Shown: in pieces, positions 1-13,099 of the stretch
Layout: the number at the start of each line of letters is the position of its first letter
Numbering within the stretch: position 1 is the stretch's first letter
Made by a program: the position numbers and the translations under genes
NCBI GenBank assembly: GCA_004764695.1
Contig: SMSO01000006.1
Span: forward strand, 1,530,859 to 1,594,858
Reading direction: 5' to 3'
Origin: Schizochytrium sp. TIO01
Lineage: Eukaryota > Sar > Bigyra > Thraustochytrida > Thraustochytriidae
Length of the DNA: 64,000 nt
The notes under the pieces: generated by a model
Seen by the model: the letters and a program-made list of their open reading frames with translations, nothing else
Told to the model about the DNA's origin: nothing
Database searches by the model: none

Positions 1-3000
1 CAAGAGAGAAATTAAGACATCTCCCATCAAATGATCAAGGAAGAGGATTTTTGAAGCACTACATTTTTAAGGCATCAGCCAAATAAGCCAACTAATAAGA
101 AGCAGCGCCTACCTACACTTAAAATGATCATCGATTTACTTTTCTTCGATTAGGTATAGCAAATAATTACAACCCTCGACTCTTACCACAAGCTGTACTG
201 CTGTTCTCTCGTGGTATTGTCACTTGTCACTGCTTGCTTCTCGGCTTCCAGGAACTGGGCGGAAGTGAAAACTCCGCATTCATTAGTCGGCCGGCCCTCA
301 GTTCTGAGCCAACTGGACCCCTAGTCGCCGCTAGAGAAGGCACTCCACCTCGATTTCTATTTGCTGCTTCTGGTTCGTTCCCGACGAAGACATGTGCTTT
401 AAAAGCAGTCCGAATGGCCTCTCGAAGCTCTTTTCTTTCAGGTTAAGTCGTTTATAGTAGACAGGTACATAGGTTGCTCGTGGCTTAAAAAGAATTTGGA
501 TTCGTGGAAAACCTGTAAAACAGTGAACGAAACTTCTGCGAAGCAGCACGTGCGGAACCTTTAATTTAAAGAAAGAGCTTGAAATGAATCCAGTGCTCTG
601 TCTGTCTGTCTGACTGACTGTCGGGCAAATGTCGAACAACAATTGCTTCTTCTTTTTTGATGGGGGGCAAACTGCAGGGCTGGTTGCAGAAGTACTTTAT
701 TCCTCTTCCGTTGGTTTCTTTGCAGTGAAGCGTATTGCTGAAAATTGTTTGGCTCTCTCACTCTCGCTTTAAGTATTACTTAGAATGTTGTAAAGTGAAG
801 CTCTTGCAATTCTATTCTTAGAAAAGCTCTGAATATAAATACAAAGGTCTGCCTGCACGTCGTCGCAGAATGCACAGCAACTACATATTGCAACCGAGGC
901 GATTTCCCAATTGTGGTGCAGTTCCTCTCCAACTGGCTAAAATATTTATGTGGCTGGCTACCCTACTTAACCTGTTCTGCATGACATTATCTTGTCCACG
1001 TTGGTTGCGCCCAGCGATCGCTTTGCGTCGACGGGCCCAAGGACTTAAACTGGACACATAAGTGTCCACCACCATCCCTTCGTCCACCCACCCATTCATT
1101 CTTTCATCCATGATCGATTATGAATCAGTAAATACATGCGTCAAACCTGTTGAGGTCTTCCTTCCATAGTGGACTTTCCAAAAGATTGTTTTGTTATCTT
1201 TTGATTACAAATGGTGACTCTTAAAGTTATTATTATTTTCTACTATTCTTAAAATATAATTATAATATAATTATAATAACATAAATCGATAGGTAGACCT
1301 ATTTGACAAATTTTAAGAAAAATTATTCCTACTAGCAAAAGCAAAAGCGCGCTAGAAAGTTTGGACTTGGAGGAACTCAATACCGCCGACGAAAAGTCCC
1401 CTATACAGCAGGATGGCTGGCACGGTCTGCGCCAGTCGAGCAAGGGTGTTAGCCAGTAGGCCGTGCGCAAGTCTGTCGGTGCATAAGAATCCGGACGTCC
1501 GAGTTTTCTAAGAGTTTCTCGAGCAGTCGAACTTCTTCTTCGCAAACACTTCATTTTCTTATCAAACAACCATAGTACCTAGCGAAGTATTCATTTAAAC
1601 CCAAGTAATCTGGTGAGAAAACAGTGTTCTGGCATTTGCGATAATTACTTGTTAGTGGTGTGAACTCATGATCATGACACTTCGTTTAACGCTGGAAGCA
1701 TGCTATGGCGCCTGCAGCGACGTGCAATAGTCCAGAGGAGTATTGGTGGCTACAAATAACTCACGCTGATGAAGAAGGAATACGGACAGAGATAAACTTG
1801 AAGTAGCTTAGCTTAGCTGCAAGGTTCGTCTTTTGATGTTGTCTTTTCTGGTTGGTAATTTGTATAGCAAATCACTTGAGCTACTATTTAAAACTTGAAA
1901 ATGCCAATGGAGAAATGCATTGGAGAAATTTTAGTGGGTCTATTCTTTAAATTGATTCCTACTGCCTTGAACAAAAACTGCGGGCGCACGTGGTGGGAGC
2001 TACCGAGATGCGACCTGCAAATTGACATTAACCCTTGAATTGCGAGACCTCAATTGCTGACCTTATAACTTCAGAAGGGATAAATTGCTGCAATTAAGAG
2101 GCATTTACATCCTTTTTCTTTTCTTTTTTCTAACTAGAAGTACTGTTAGTGGAATTCAGTCAGTAGTGAGCAGTGTCCTGGAAGGGGAGATCATAAGAAT
2201 TCATGGGATGGGAGAGAAGAAGTTTTCTGAATTCCTGGAGACTCGAATGAAACATAATGACAGAATTAGAAAGGCTTTTGAGCTCCGTACAAGGGATTTG
2301 AGGTTTGTACTGAAGTTTTACCTAAGTAAAAAGATTTATGCAAATAGCCTTTGATTGATAAACGTGAGCTCCACTCAACGTACCTTTGATAGCCTACTAA
2401 AAGACGCAAGCATTTGCTCGAACATCAGACTCGAACTAGAAAATAGGTAGGCTCAGTTTTCATTATCAAACCTTTTGGCAATAAACACCTCCCAAGTTTA
2501 CGCTCCAACGGGGTGGAATAAAATCCTTAGAGACCAGTGCATTGCCACATTCATTGTCGCTTCTTTTCTATTCTTTTTTAAGATAAGCTTTAGTATTGTA
2601 TTAAAATGTTCTAATTCTAAAAACAAGAATAACATTTCCTATGCAAGAAATTGGGTCGTGTTAAAGTCAAAAACCTCCGCAAGACGTTCAGATTGACGGC
2701 GTTTGATCCTACCTTCGCCAATTGGTTCTTCAACATTTGCCTATATTAAGATTACCTGGGTGTCCAAAGTGCACACCACCGCGGAAACAATCTGAGTTGA
2801 CGGCCTAAACTCAGCATCAGAGCTTGCAGGTCTTCCCTTCTAATATGCTGTTAGCAATGCGACTACTCTACGGTACACACATGTCGATATGGTCGTCATC
2901 GGGGCTGGTTTTACAGCTCACGTTAACGTTTGCGCTTCTGATTGTTAAATACGTTCAAGATTTGGCTTCCCTGAATTCAATAATCGTAACTAAGCTTTTC

Positions 3001-6000
3001 AATGTATGGAAGTAAGCCATTTCGATGATAATACTTGCTATTCTCGTACAGATGGGGGATCTGAGAATTCCTCATCTCCGCACGGTGGTGTGATAGGCTT
3101 TGGGCAAAGGTTAGACTAGTTAAATATTTACTATTTACAAAGTACAATAGTATTGAAGAACTTCAGGATTCCAAACGTTGCAGTCTCATTGGACGTTATG
3201 TTAACTCTTGGGTATAACCTGAGATATAAATTCACTTCGAGATTTGAGCTTGACATCTGACCACCGCATAGTTGGAATGCTTCTACTACATCCTGCAACC
3301 ATTCCGCTTCCGTTCTTTTTCTTTTCTTTTCTTTTCTTTTTCTTTATGTATGGTATATATAAGATTGGTTTTTTCTACTATCTAGCCTATCTCTCTGTCT
3401 TTTCTTTTTAACCATTGTACTTTTTTTTTCTTCATTTTTTTAATTTAAAAAAAAAATACCATATCATTTCTCTGACGTAAAAATCATTTCTTCTCTTTTC
3501 TTTTCTTTTTTTGAAGGTACACCTGTGTTTTCTCATAAGATCTAATATAAATAGGTTTCTACAATACTGCTGAATAGCATTCATGTATAAGAAAGATCTT
3601 TAACTTTCTATTCTTCATTATCGTTTTCTTTCTTTCTTTCTGCTGGAGTTTTGAAACTCCTGAAAACTCATTTAAAGAAAACGTGCCACACTCGCAGCAC
3701 GTGCACAAACTACAACCCGCCACAATTCAACAATCGTGCCAGGACTTCAGTCATGTTTTACAGACGTAAAAGGCAGCCCAAAATGTTCTCCTTCCCGTCA
3801 GCCGTCAGTATCATATTCTCAGATTTGAAAAGAGTCGCTGCCCTCAACTTTTGCAAATATGCAGCAACAAGAATTGACATCTTATCTTATTAGCTATCTA
3901 GTATTAGAATGAAAACTCTTTTTTTATTGATATATTACTCTTCTTCAAGTTCTTCCTGTTCCTACACTAGATACCAGAGTAAATTATTTACGAGCCAGCA
4001 CATCACTATTCCTGGCTGTCCAAATTTGAATAGAAAAAGTGCAAAAAGGTTGTCAGCATTCAACGTGAACTTGAGAATGGTCAAAGCGGAAAGGGTTCAA
4101 GCTCTTGGTAGACAAAACAGCGTAGCGGAGCTCTTCAGGTACACATATGCATTCCCCATGCTGGCTCGTAGTACACTGTAAAGTGTTTGCGAGCCACATG
4201 AGCCACCTGTCAGCGCAATATATACTAAGATCGCATGCCAGAATGATCGAGCCCACCGTGGACCACGCAAACGAGCGTTTTGCGTCAACAATTCGCAAGG
4301 CAATTTCAAGTTGGGTCCTCATTCTAGTATCATCAATGACAAATTTTCATAATTAACACTTGTGTCAGTGCCAAACAAGCAACTGCACCTTTGATTTGAG
4401 GGATCTTGTACTTTCCCCAGTAGATGCATATAAGTCCAAACGCAACTTGAAGTTGATTAATGTGCCCGTCGCTTGAATGCTGATGAGCTGACCTCATAAT
4501 GTGACTTGGTGATATAGCTTTTTGGCAGTAAAACTCTGGACATCGAATACAAATAGCTAAGCCGCAAAGAACGCAACTCAAGAGTTTCCTTGGTCTGATG
4601 GTGCTGGTGGTGTCCACGAGACGGGCTATTTGGCTGGCGATTACAAGCGGTCCTTGCCTCAACAATCCGTGCATATTTACTGGCAACTTGTGGCAAGGTA
4701 AGCAGCTTCATGCACCCACCAAGCTCAAGTGTTGGAGTGGAGGATAAGCTCTCTTGTGTGAACTTCAAACAAGCTAGTACATCTTCCCTCAAATAAACTA
4801 AACTTCCTTGAGGGGATCTTTCTTATTCGAAAGATAGCTGTTCAAGCTGCTCAAGCTATTCAACCACTTAATTTGGTCCGCTAAACTGCACTAGAGGTCC
4901 TCAACAACGGATTAGATGCTTTGTACTCCACACACTAAAACCAACGAAGCCTCCTCTTCAGGATCAACGCCCACTTGCTCTGTTCGAGTCAGTCCTCAGT
5001 CCTCAAGCCTGAGAGAGGGAAGGGAGGAGAGAACCCGTTTTGATGGTACACACCAAGCACACTAATCATCACAATATCTGCACTTACAGTAGCTTCTATA
5101 TCCTCGGGTTGAAGTAGGTAGTTTCACCCAGCCAGTCAATGGACTTAATATTAACTTCAAGCCTCAGAAAAGGAGCTGCTAGCTAGCTACCTATGTCTCA
5201 GTAGGTTGAAAGTAGTTTGAGTTGCATGCAAGCAGTTAAAAGTCAAGGCCTTCAATCGGTACGCAGTGTACTATTCCACCTCACATCAATTATGTCTCAG
5301 AAGGCATTACATGACTAAGCCCTCGAGCACCCTGATCGGGTGGTATTGCGCTACATTTGGGTCAATGATTTGTCTGGATGTAGATGGCTTTAAAACTGGA
5401 TGTAATAGCATGAATGCTTCTAACTAAATGCGCCAAGACGCATTCACAGAATATCGCGGCTGTGCGGCCATCCTGTGAAGTGGCCTCAGCGGCCATCGCA
5501 TCTTGTGCTACAGCGTCTACGCGATGGCGCATTTGTAGGCAGGCCATGTACCTTGCGCGTGCCCGGACTGTGCCATAGCTTTTTTGCAATTGAGCGTGGC
5601 CAGCGTGGGAGGGATGTGAGGTACACAATGAGCAACGACAAAGTTTCAAGTCTCAAGTGCCGCTGCCAAAAAGCATTCCAATCACGTCGTTGGTTATGGC
5701 AGTTTTAGATATCTCAGCACCTGGAAGTTGAATTCAATTCAAGTTAAAAGCCAGATGAGTGGCTTGAGTTGTTTACCCAAGTTGAGAGATTTTGAAGAGT
5801 TGCGTCCTGATTCGTAGGTTGTATGAAGTTAATTTGGTTGCGCAACACAAAGCTTTTGTCTTATCATTGTTGTTGTCAAGAGCAGCATACGTTGGGTTCT
5901 TGATAGCTCAAAGCTGCACACGTAATCTTTATGTGCTACGTAGTCCGTCTGCTGCACTGTTCGAGGTTATCATGCATGTGGCAGTAGGTTTGCATCTTTC

Positions 6001-9000
6001 AATATTTTGTATAACTAGAACTAAGTATTACAATATTACTGCAAAACCAACAGAAAAAATTAATTACTCTGTTCGTGTTGGAAATTGAATCTTTTTCATT
6101 TGAATTAGAGCTATCCTATGTCAAAAGAACATGAAATGACTCACTCTAATGTGACCCTTGATGATCTGCAACCGCTTGAAATGTTATCTACCGCTGCGGC
6201 GATAGACAGTACAAGGAGGTGTTTTTTGGCTTGCAAAAGGCTCAGAACAAGGAAAGCAACATTTGGAGAACGCAACAAATAAGCAAATAAGGCCTGGATT
6301 GTGCTGCGGGATAGAATAACAAGAATGAAGGGTAAGCCTGGAGATACACCAACACCGAGTGGTTTAGATTTCAAATATCTCATTCGGAAGTACCGCTGTA
6401 GATGTCTAAGCCATCACCTCGGCTTGTTTGCAAAGCAGCTGGTGTTTACATGAGCTTAACAAAATTATATGTCTCGAACTTTAAAGGGGTGTGTCGCATG
6501 ATAAATAATTCATAAATTCACATGCATGCCAAACGTAGCATGTCTCAAATCATTCCAAGTTTAACTTGCCTGTTTATACCTGCATACAGAATATTATTTA
6601 CGGGATATTTAAAGCGGCTGCATTAATTCAGTGATTCTTTTAAAAGGTGAAATGTTGAAGCATACGTCTATTATGCTGAAAATCAATACTTGTTCAACGC
6701 GAGGTTCCTAAGAATATGTTGTCAGCTGTCTTAGATTCAAAGCCCTGATATCATTCTGGTGATATGTGAAATGTAGTTATTTAAGGATTTACAATGGCCC
6801 GCGAAGAACTTTGGGGATATGTTATCTATTGCCCACATGCCCCTTGTTGTCGAGATCTCTGCACACTGCAAGAGGGAAAGATTTCAAAAATGCATCCTTA
6901 TATACCCGCTCTGGTCTTGCTCAGTTGCAACTATCGAGTGCTTGATGAGTGTATTGCTCAATCACTTTTAATCTGAATATGGAACCAATCGAAATACACA
7001 GGCTTCTTTAAATTTGTTGGATTCGGTTTGGATTGACAGAGGCCTCTCAATCTGCTGCTCCCTTTCTCTCTTCCATTTGTTGATCGAAAATATTTTCTGC
7101 TAAAGTCATGTCAGACTCTGAAAAAATTTGGTTGGTTTTTCCCACCTGCTCAATTTCGTGCTTTCTCACCAATAACACCAGCAGTCCGAGCTTGTCCAGC
7201 ACGTGATTAAAAATGATCAAGTTGGATCTGAGAGAAAATGTCCAGCTTTGAGAGTGCTTTTTCTCAATGATCTTTGTATTATTCGTAGGGTCGATCGGGA
7301 CTAGTTAAGCGATAGATTGAATTTACATAGAGATAAGTGTCTTGTGGTGAGGGTAAATACAACTATTCAGAAGCTTGAAAGGAGAGAATGTTTATTTTCA
7401 AAATATTTGCTGGGTTTGGAATTTTATTCCAGAGATCATTATGGTATCACAGTTATATGTGTAACCCAATGTGGATTTAGTCTTACTTAACGGTTATCAA
7501 AAGGATTGAGATTCCAATGGAGGTCATCCATTATTTCTTATGGTTTTGACTGACTGCTACGAACGTGTGCCGAGTTTAACTATTAACATCTATTGAGCAT
7601 GCTAAAGTATTCGTGTTTTTCGTAAGAATTCGTACTTTATTTTTAAATATGAACGTACCTTCGATTGATAATTTCTTGATTGCAGGTGCGAATATTATAA
7701 ATTTGAGATACTGCGAATGCTTTTAACATATTTTGCAAAGAACCACGAAGTTAGGTCTGGATGCAGACCCTTAAATATTATCTATATTGGTTTTGACAAT
7801 TTGCACTCCTTTCAAGCGATGTGGATAAATCAAGCTCAGTTGGCAGGCCATCAAATGTAGTACGTGCATTCCTCTTAAACAAGTTAAGGTATCCTTTACT
7901 CTCCAGTACGATAATTGTTCTTAACAAACGCTAGCAGTGTAAGAATCGCAAATACAAGATGTAAAACCTACTCCGAGATTGATGCTTAACCTTCAGATCA
8001 ACTTGCACGACCACTACGGAAATAACCTGCAAATTGTCAGAATCATATATATAACTAGTATCGCACACACAATCTGAAAACCAAACTTCAAAATGTCATA
8101 CGCCAGATGCAAGAAATCTGAGCAACGGAAAAATTCCAAAATAACGAGCGCAACATTTCTTGAGAGATAGTTTGAGGTATGGTAAATCGAATGAATTTTT
8201 CACATGAGTATTATAGCTTGTGATTTGGTCCATACTAGCAAACAACATCATTATAACCTTCTGTCTAAATAAAACATTGAAGCAGGTGAATTAATTAGAT
8301 GAGACCTTCCATTGCAGACGAACCAAAATGAGAAATGAGTTACAGGTTCTTGTCTTTCAAGGTTTTCATGTCAAAGATAAACCATTGATGGAACGTGGTG
8401 CGCATTGCCAAAAGTTTATGTTCTTGGAATTGGAACAATTAGTTAATGTCCATGCTGCTTATCAAGAAGAAATGAATTTTGGTCTACTTAAGATGACTGA
8501 GTCTTCAAGGATCAGAATGTGCGACTCATGGGTATAGTTTGATTGTATAATCTCTTTTGAAAGTCCATATTCAGGGTGTAGTCATTCCGAAACTAGTTTT
8601 GAGTTTGTCCATTACATCAAAAACTAAAGATGTCGGGTATTCTTTGAATCTCGGAGACACTTATTTAAGCAAAGGCAAAAGCTAAATCTCATGTTCCCTT
8701 AGTTTTGTTGGTAGATATTCTCAAGCTTCTTATTGCTGATACTCCTTATTGGACCTTTTCTCTTAAGCTGCTTTGTAAGTTCATCAAGTAATATTTGTTT
8801 GCAACAGTAGTGCAGTAGTACTAACAGTCCTCGACATTAGATGAAGGTATGTTTCGTTATCTGGTACTTGGTATGCAAAGTTATTGATCTTGCCCTAACC
8901 GTATATATTGTCAGGAAAGAGTTGTGTGTAAGGACTATTGAAATAAAAGTCGATTTCCAACTCTAGTGCAAATCCAAACATGTCATGCAACCCCTGCTCT

Positions 9001-10986
9001 TGTTGGGATAGCATATAGTGGAATTATCTCATCAGGAATTGACGATTTTATATCCTCCGTTTATGAGTAGCTTGGAGACCAATTGAAGAATAATCGTAAC
9101 AAGACAGTTTTCGAGCCCTCATTAAGTCGTCTCAAGGGTTATAAGAGTTGAAGATTCCTGCGATGATCTCCAATTGAAGAAATATAATAGACAAGACATT
9201 GCTCGAGATCGTCGCACCCCATCGTAAGCCCGCCACAATTTAGGACATACATAGGATCAGATCTCGACAGCCAGATGCGGCATTGTGAGCGCACGATAGC
9301 CGAGAACCTAAAGTGAACACAAGCTCTTACTAAAAGTAAGTATGTTGGAATTGGAATTGAATGTTAAAAGGTGAAGTTTACCTAACCTCTTTAATTGTGT
9401 CTACTACACATTAAGTCTATCTTAGTTCCTCGTGGTAAAATGAGTAGCATGTTCTGGAACTCATTTGCAGAGGCAATAGCTCACTAACGGTTAAAACCAA
9501 TATTTTTAACGCCTTCATCAAGACTCTGGCCTTCATCTTTACAGTTAACCTCTCTCTAGCTGACCATATTTATGTCAGCCAAACGAATAAACATAAGATT
9601 TGCAAAATCTGTAGAATACAAAGCAACTCTGAATTTTCAAGAAAATTCGAAGGAAATCACCAAATCGCCATCCTAGAGTCTTTCAATCATATATTCTTTC
9701 AAGTTTCTTTGGAGCCCTTGCGTTTTAACGTTTATTTTGGCCTTGCCTCTGGCTGCGTTGGATTTAAACTCCAAGCGTCAGCCCAAACCTAACAGAATCA
9801 GCAGGCAGAGGCAGCACTGATAAGGGCTGTATTCATATTTACGGAGGGTAGGTTAACTGCAATCTTAATCTCAGCTGCCTAGAAGCGATTTGCTTCAGGG
9901 CTGCATCCCCTGTAATAATGTATAGCATTTCAAATTATTGTACTATCGCAGTGAAGCGGGATTATGATGCCTCTGAACGTTTTTGTACTTAAGACGGTGC
10001 TCTGCGCCGCTTACAGTTTCTATGATAGGAGAACGAGCCTTCAAGGGGAAGTGTGAGGCAATTCTCCTTTAGCATATCAACGATTAAAGTTGCATGTAAG
10101 AAGTTATTTACACTTCTTCTTTTCCGCAACCTAAGATTTCGTTCTAACAAAGCATAATTTAACACCCCTTGAGCAAATTAAGTCGTTCAAGGCCTCTTCT
10201 GCTTCTCCCTTGGCTAATAGAAATTGGCTATGGCGGACAGTAGCTGTTAAACTCCCCTTACAGTTGTAGACCTATCGAAAACACTTGACACTTTAAACGA
10301 AATTATTGTTCAGGGACGCTTTACAAAACTACTACTAGTTAGTAGCTAGATGCTCTATGTACATGTGGGTGAGGGGATTAATTCAAGATGTCCACAGTTG
10401 TCTCACTTTCTCGTTTTGTTCGCAAACGTTCTTAACATCGAATATACACTGCCTCGTAGCTAGATATTGGGGTAGTGCTCATTGCTCTATGTGCACATCT
10501 TTGGTAAGAGCATGAAGAAAGAAGAGAGATCACGTTTCGTGTGGCTGCTTGCTAAAGAAGCTTTCAATGAAATCAGCAGACATTCACGTTTAGAATTACA
10601 AGAGTACATATACATAGAAAGACTAACTAATCATTCTTAAAATCTCGTTTAAAAGACAGACTAGGGATGGATACATTTGGACTTACAAGGACTGCGCACG
10701 TTAGTCACTCCAAAGCCAGTGGAGATTTTGCGTTGGTACATTTCCCACAGATGCGCAACGGGTTACAACTTGCCGATGCAATTTTGTGTTAATGCCATCG
10801 TTGAATTTTGCGTCTGAACAATCTGCTTGTCTAAGAGAGTTGCACTGTGACCATGGATTGGTGTAGATTGCAATAAAGGCGAGAGTGGAGAGGAACAAAG
10901 GGCAAATATGAATTTTCTAAATGCTGGTTAGTTGGAGGACTTGACAAAGGGGAAAACTAGTACACGTATATGCGTCATCAGGCATC
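1..10986. other. Gene-poor AT-rich region
   Basis: No open frame here exceeds about 117 codons, and none of the short frames shows a recognisable domain, sustained coding character or a convincing start context. Pyrimidine tracts (CTTTT-type) lie at about 3315-3345, 3412-3450 and 3622-3641. A TATA-like stretch at about 834 precedes a 63-codon frame at 870-1061, and a 69-codon frame opens with an ATG at 8328-8537; I could not assign either. I saw no convincing tRNA, rRNA or intact mobile element. The stretch could hold non-coding transcripts, decayed transposons or genes with very short exons that cannot be called by eye. Confidence 0.6.
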
Positions 10987-11709
10987 TTACTTCTTGGCAG
11001 GGGGCACCTCGTGGAGACCACAGACCAGGTTGGCCGGAAGAGACTCATCAATCTTTGTCGGGTAAGGAAGGTTGAGGTTGTTCATGATGTCAATAAACTC
11101 GTCCAACGACTTAGTGAGGCGAGGGTTGAACTTCTTCTCCTCGGCCACGGTACTGTTGAGGCGGCCACGGTAGTCATGGGCGGGGTAGATGATGGTGTCA
11201 TCCGGCAAAGTGAAAATCTTCTTGTGGACGTTCTCGTACATGGACTTTGAGTCACCCTGCTGGAAGTCAGTGCGACCGCAGCCCCGAATGAGAACGGTGT
11301 CACCAGTGAAGGCCATGGTCTTGCCATCATCGTGAACGATCAATGTGTGGCAGCCGTTGGTGTGGCCAGGGGTAGAGAGGAACTCGATCTTGACGGTCTC
11401 ACCGACATCGAGAACATCGCCCTCAGCGAGGCGGATATCAGCCATGGCCTCCTCGTTACCTTCCTCACCAAGGACACTCTTAACGCCCGGAATCAGCTTC
11501 TTGAGGGCCTTGTTGCCAAAGATGTGGTCAGCGTGCACGTGGGTGTTGACGGCATACTTGAGGTTCAGGTCGAGCTCCTCGAGCATTTGGGCATCGCGAT
11601 CGACCAGCTCAAGAACCGGATCAATCAAAGCGGCCTCACGGGTCTTCTCGCAGCCGAGGATGTAGGTGTAAGTGCAGGACTCACGGTCAAAGAGCTGTCT
11701 GAAAATCAT
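10987..11709 (-). CDS. ETHE1: ETHE1-type persulfide dioxygenase
   Basis: A metallo-beta-lactamase-fold non-haem iron enzyme of 240 residues that in this family oxidises glutathione persulfide to sulfite in mitochondrial sulfide breakdown. The metal motif HVHADH (His57, His59, Asp61, His62) is followed by TPGHTNG (His116), TGDTV (Asp137), the ETHE1 signature GCGRTDFQQG (about 144-152) and PAHDYRG (His178); this separates it from glyoxalase II and plain beta-lactamases. Length matches ETHE1 without its presequence. The start chosen is the first in-frame ATG (complement of 11707-11709). The frame stays open upstream to 11745 with Arg-rich codons but no ATG, which looks like a mitochondrial presequence begun elsewhere. 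The next supported gene upstream, eL22, lies about 5.3 kb away on the other strand. A mercaptopyruvate sulfurtransferase of the same pathway lies at 60133-61065. Confidence 0.93.
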   Translation of the reverse strand: MIFRQLFDRESCTYTYILGCEKTREAALIDPVLELVDRDAQMLEELDLNLKYAVNTHVHADHIFGNKALKKLIPGVKSVLGEEGNEEAMADIRLAEGDVLDVGETVKIEFLSTPGHTNGCHTLIVHDDGKTMAFTGDTVLIRGCGRTDFQQGDSKSMYENVHKKIFTLPDDTIIYPAHDYRGRLNSTVAEEKKFNPRLTKSLDEFIDIMNNLNLPYPTKIDESLPANLVCGLHEVPPAKK

Positions 11710-11741
11710 TCTTGTTCTTAGGCTTGCCCTCAGTCTTCTTC

Positions 11742-11855
11742 TCAACTCAACGCTAGCTGTTTGCTGTTTGCTGTTTGCTGTTTGCTGTTTGCTTTCGGAT
11801 TCTTCGAATTCGAGTTCTGGTTTTGCTTCTCGCCGGCATCACCATCCTCGCCCAT
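11742..11855 (-). other. Upstream ORF in ETHE1 leader
   Basis: An ATG at 11855 opens a 37-codon frame that ends 32 bases before the ETHE1 ATG, in another frame. It reads Asn/Gln/Ser/Lys-rich because it runs through the heptanucleotide repeat. It may be a translated uORF or just leader sequence; nothing shows that its peptide has a function. Confidence 0.3.
11758..11792. repeat. Heptanucleotide microsatellite, five TGTTTGC units
   Basis: Five exact 7-bp units lie in tandem just upstream of ETHE1 (read as GCAAACA on its coding strand). Since 7 is not a multiple of 3, gain or loss of a unit shifts the frame of any ORF running through it, including the uORF at 11742-11855. Confidence 0.9.
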
Positions 11856-12335
11856 CGAAGCTGCATATCCTTTTAAAATGCCAAATAAAATGTCCACTCC
11901 TAAAGAATTCAACAAAATCCTGCGTTTGCTTGCTTCCAAAACCCATTGCCCTCCGCACAGCTACCGCTTACTCTACCAATCCGCTAGGAATCCAGCGGCA
12001 ATGACTCTTTCAACTTCCTTTTCTTTTCAACTTGAAAGAGTAAACTAAAATAAAACCAGCGAGTGCTTGCTTACCCTGCGTGCTTTTCCCAATCAATTCA
12101 TACATCGCGAAGATTGTATCCAAGATCAAAGTAGCCTCGGGCGGGCAGGCTTCGGCGAATACATACAACCTGCACACAAACCAATCTTTCTCGAATACCG
12201 CTGCACGCGCAAGGCCTCCCGACTCTCTCTTGTATTGTAACTCGGGTTGGCTTAGCTGCTCAAGCTTGTTTCTTTTTCAACCCCATAAAACGATACTACT
12301 GCTGATCGTCGTTTAAGTTATCAAGTTGTCAAGTT
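11793..12335. other. ETHE1 upstream region, no gene seen
   Basis: This AT-moderate spacer presumably carries the promoter and leader of ETHE1 (minus strand). Only short frames occur on either strand and none has a recognisable domain. I could not identify a core promoter motif. Confidence 0.5.
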
Positions 12336-12434
12336 ATCGATCAATCGATCAATCAATCAATCGATCAATCAATCGATCAATCCATCGATCAATCCATCGA
12401 TCAATCCATCGATCAATCCATCGATCAATCAATC

Positions 12435-12506
<72 letters not shown>

Positions 12507-12516
12507 ATCAATCAAT
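12336..12516. repeat. Tetranucleotide array (ATCA/ATCG)
   Basis: About 180 bp of tandem ATCA units interspersed with ATCG and CATC variants. Every frame through it is open, which produces a false Ser-Ile-Asn repeat peptide. Confidence 0.95.
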
Positions 12517-12548
12517 AAAAAACCTTTGTCGTCGCGGAGTTTTTTCCT

Positions 12549-12788
12549 CGGCCCAAGGGAGGCCTCCACAGCGGTAAAACGCAAAGGTCCGGTGCCCCTT
12601 TCCCAAAATAATACACCGGCTTTTTAACATATGCACTCCCTCCGCAGCCCCCCTTTTATATCTAAGAAACGTGCAACTAAGCAGCCCTATAGGAACGGTG
12701 TATCCTTCCTTTGGAGGCTCCGGAAGGCGCCGGCGGGTAGGCTCGCGAGCCGGGCAGAAGCCGACGGCCTCGTGTGAAAAGAAGAACT

Positions 12789-12847
<59 letters not shown>

Positions 12848-13001
12848 AAGAAGAAATAATAGTCCTCATAATTAAAATAATAATAATAAGAAGAAGATCG
12901 ATTGTTCACGAAGCGGGGCCCAGGCACGGAAGAATGCGGCCTCTTGAAACTCTGCGCAGCCTCAGCCACCGGTCGCAGGCCTCCCCCGGGTCCTTGGGCC
13001 G
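12549..13001. repeat. Imperfect inverted repeat (fold-back)
   Basis: The 10-mer CGGCCCAAGG and a following GAGGCCT at 12549-12567 recur inverted at 12977-13001 with a few extra bases between the two blocks. Outside the arms, an ATCA array on the left mirrors a TGAT array on the right (13071-13099). The interior of about 410 bp holds AAT/AAG trinucleotide arrays. The layout resembles a fold-back element or a decayed hairpin repeat, but I see no transposase and no target-site duplication. Confidence 0.4.
12791..12898. repeat. AAT then AAG trinucleotide arrays
   Basis: About 13 AAT units pass into about 9 AAG units, followed by a shorter AAT/AAG tract. On the complementary strand this gives poly-Phe/Leu frames that should not be read as protein. 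Confidence 0.95.
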
Positions 13002-13070
13002 GGGTTTTCTTTCCAGCAATGCTGCGGCTTCGAGCTCAGTTTCGTTTACTTATTCGTTGGTCAAGTGGTT

Positions 13071-13099
13071 GGTTGATTGATTGATTGATTGATTGATTA
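13071..13099. repeat. TGAT tetranucleotide tract
   Basis: A short tandem TGAT run that mirrors the ATCA array at 12336-12516 in inverted orientation, on the other side of the fold-back arms. Confidence 0.85.

Noticed and set aside
4333-4792. Overlapping minus-strand frames of 111-117 codons
   Set aside because: No recognisable domain, and two frames overlap with equal openness, as expected by chance.
12326-12577. Open frame of Ser-Ile-Asn/His-Arg repeats
   Set aside because: It is the translation of the ATCA/ATCG microsatellite and has no other support.
12508-12969. Minus-strand 153-codon frame with poly-Phe and poly-Leu
   Set aside because: The bulk of it comes from AAG/AAT trinucleotide arrays read in reverse.
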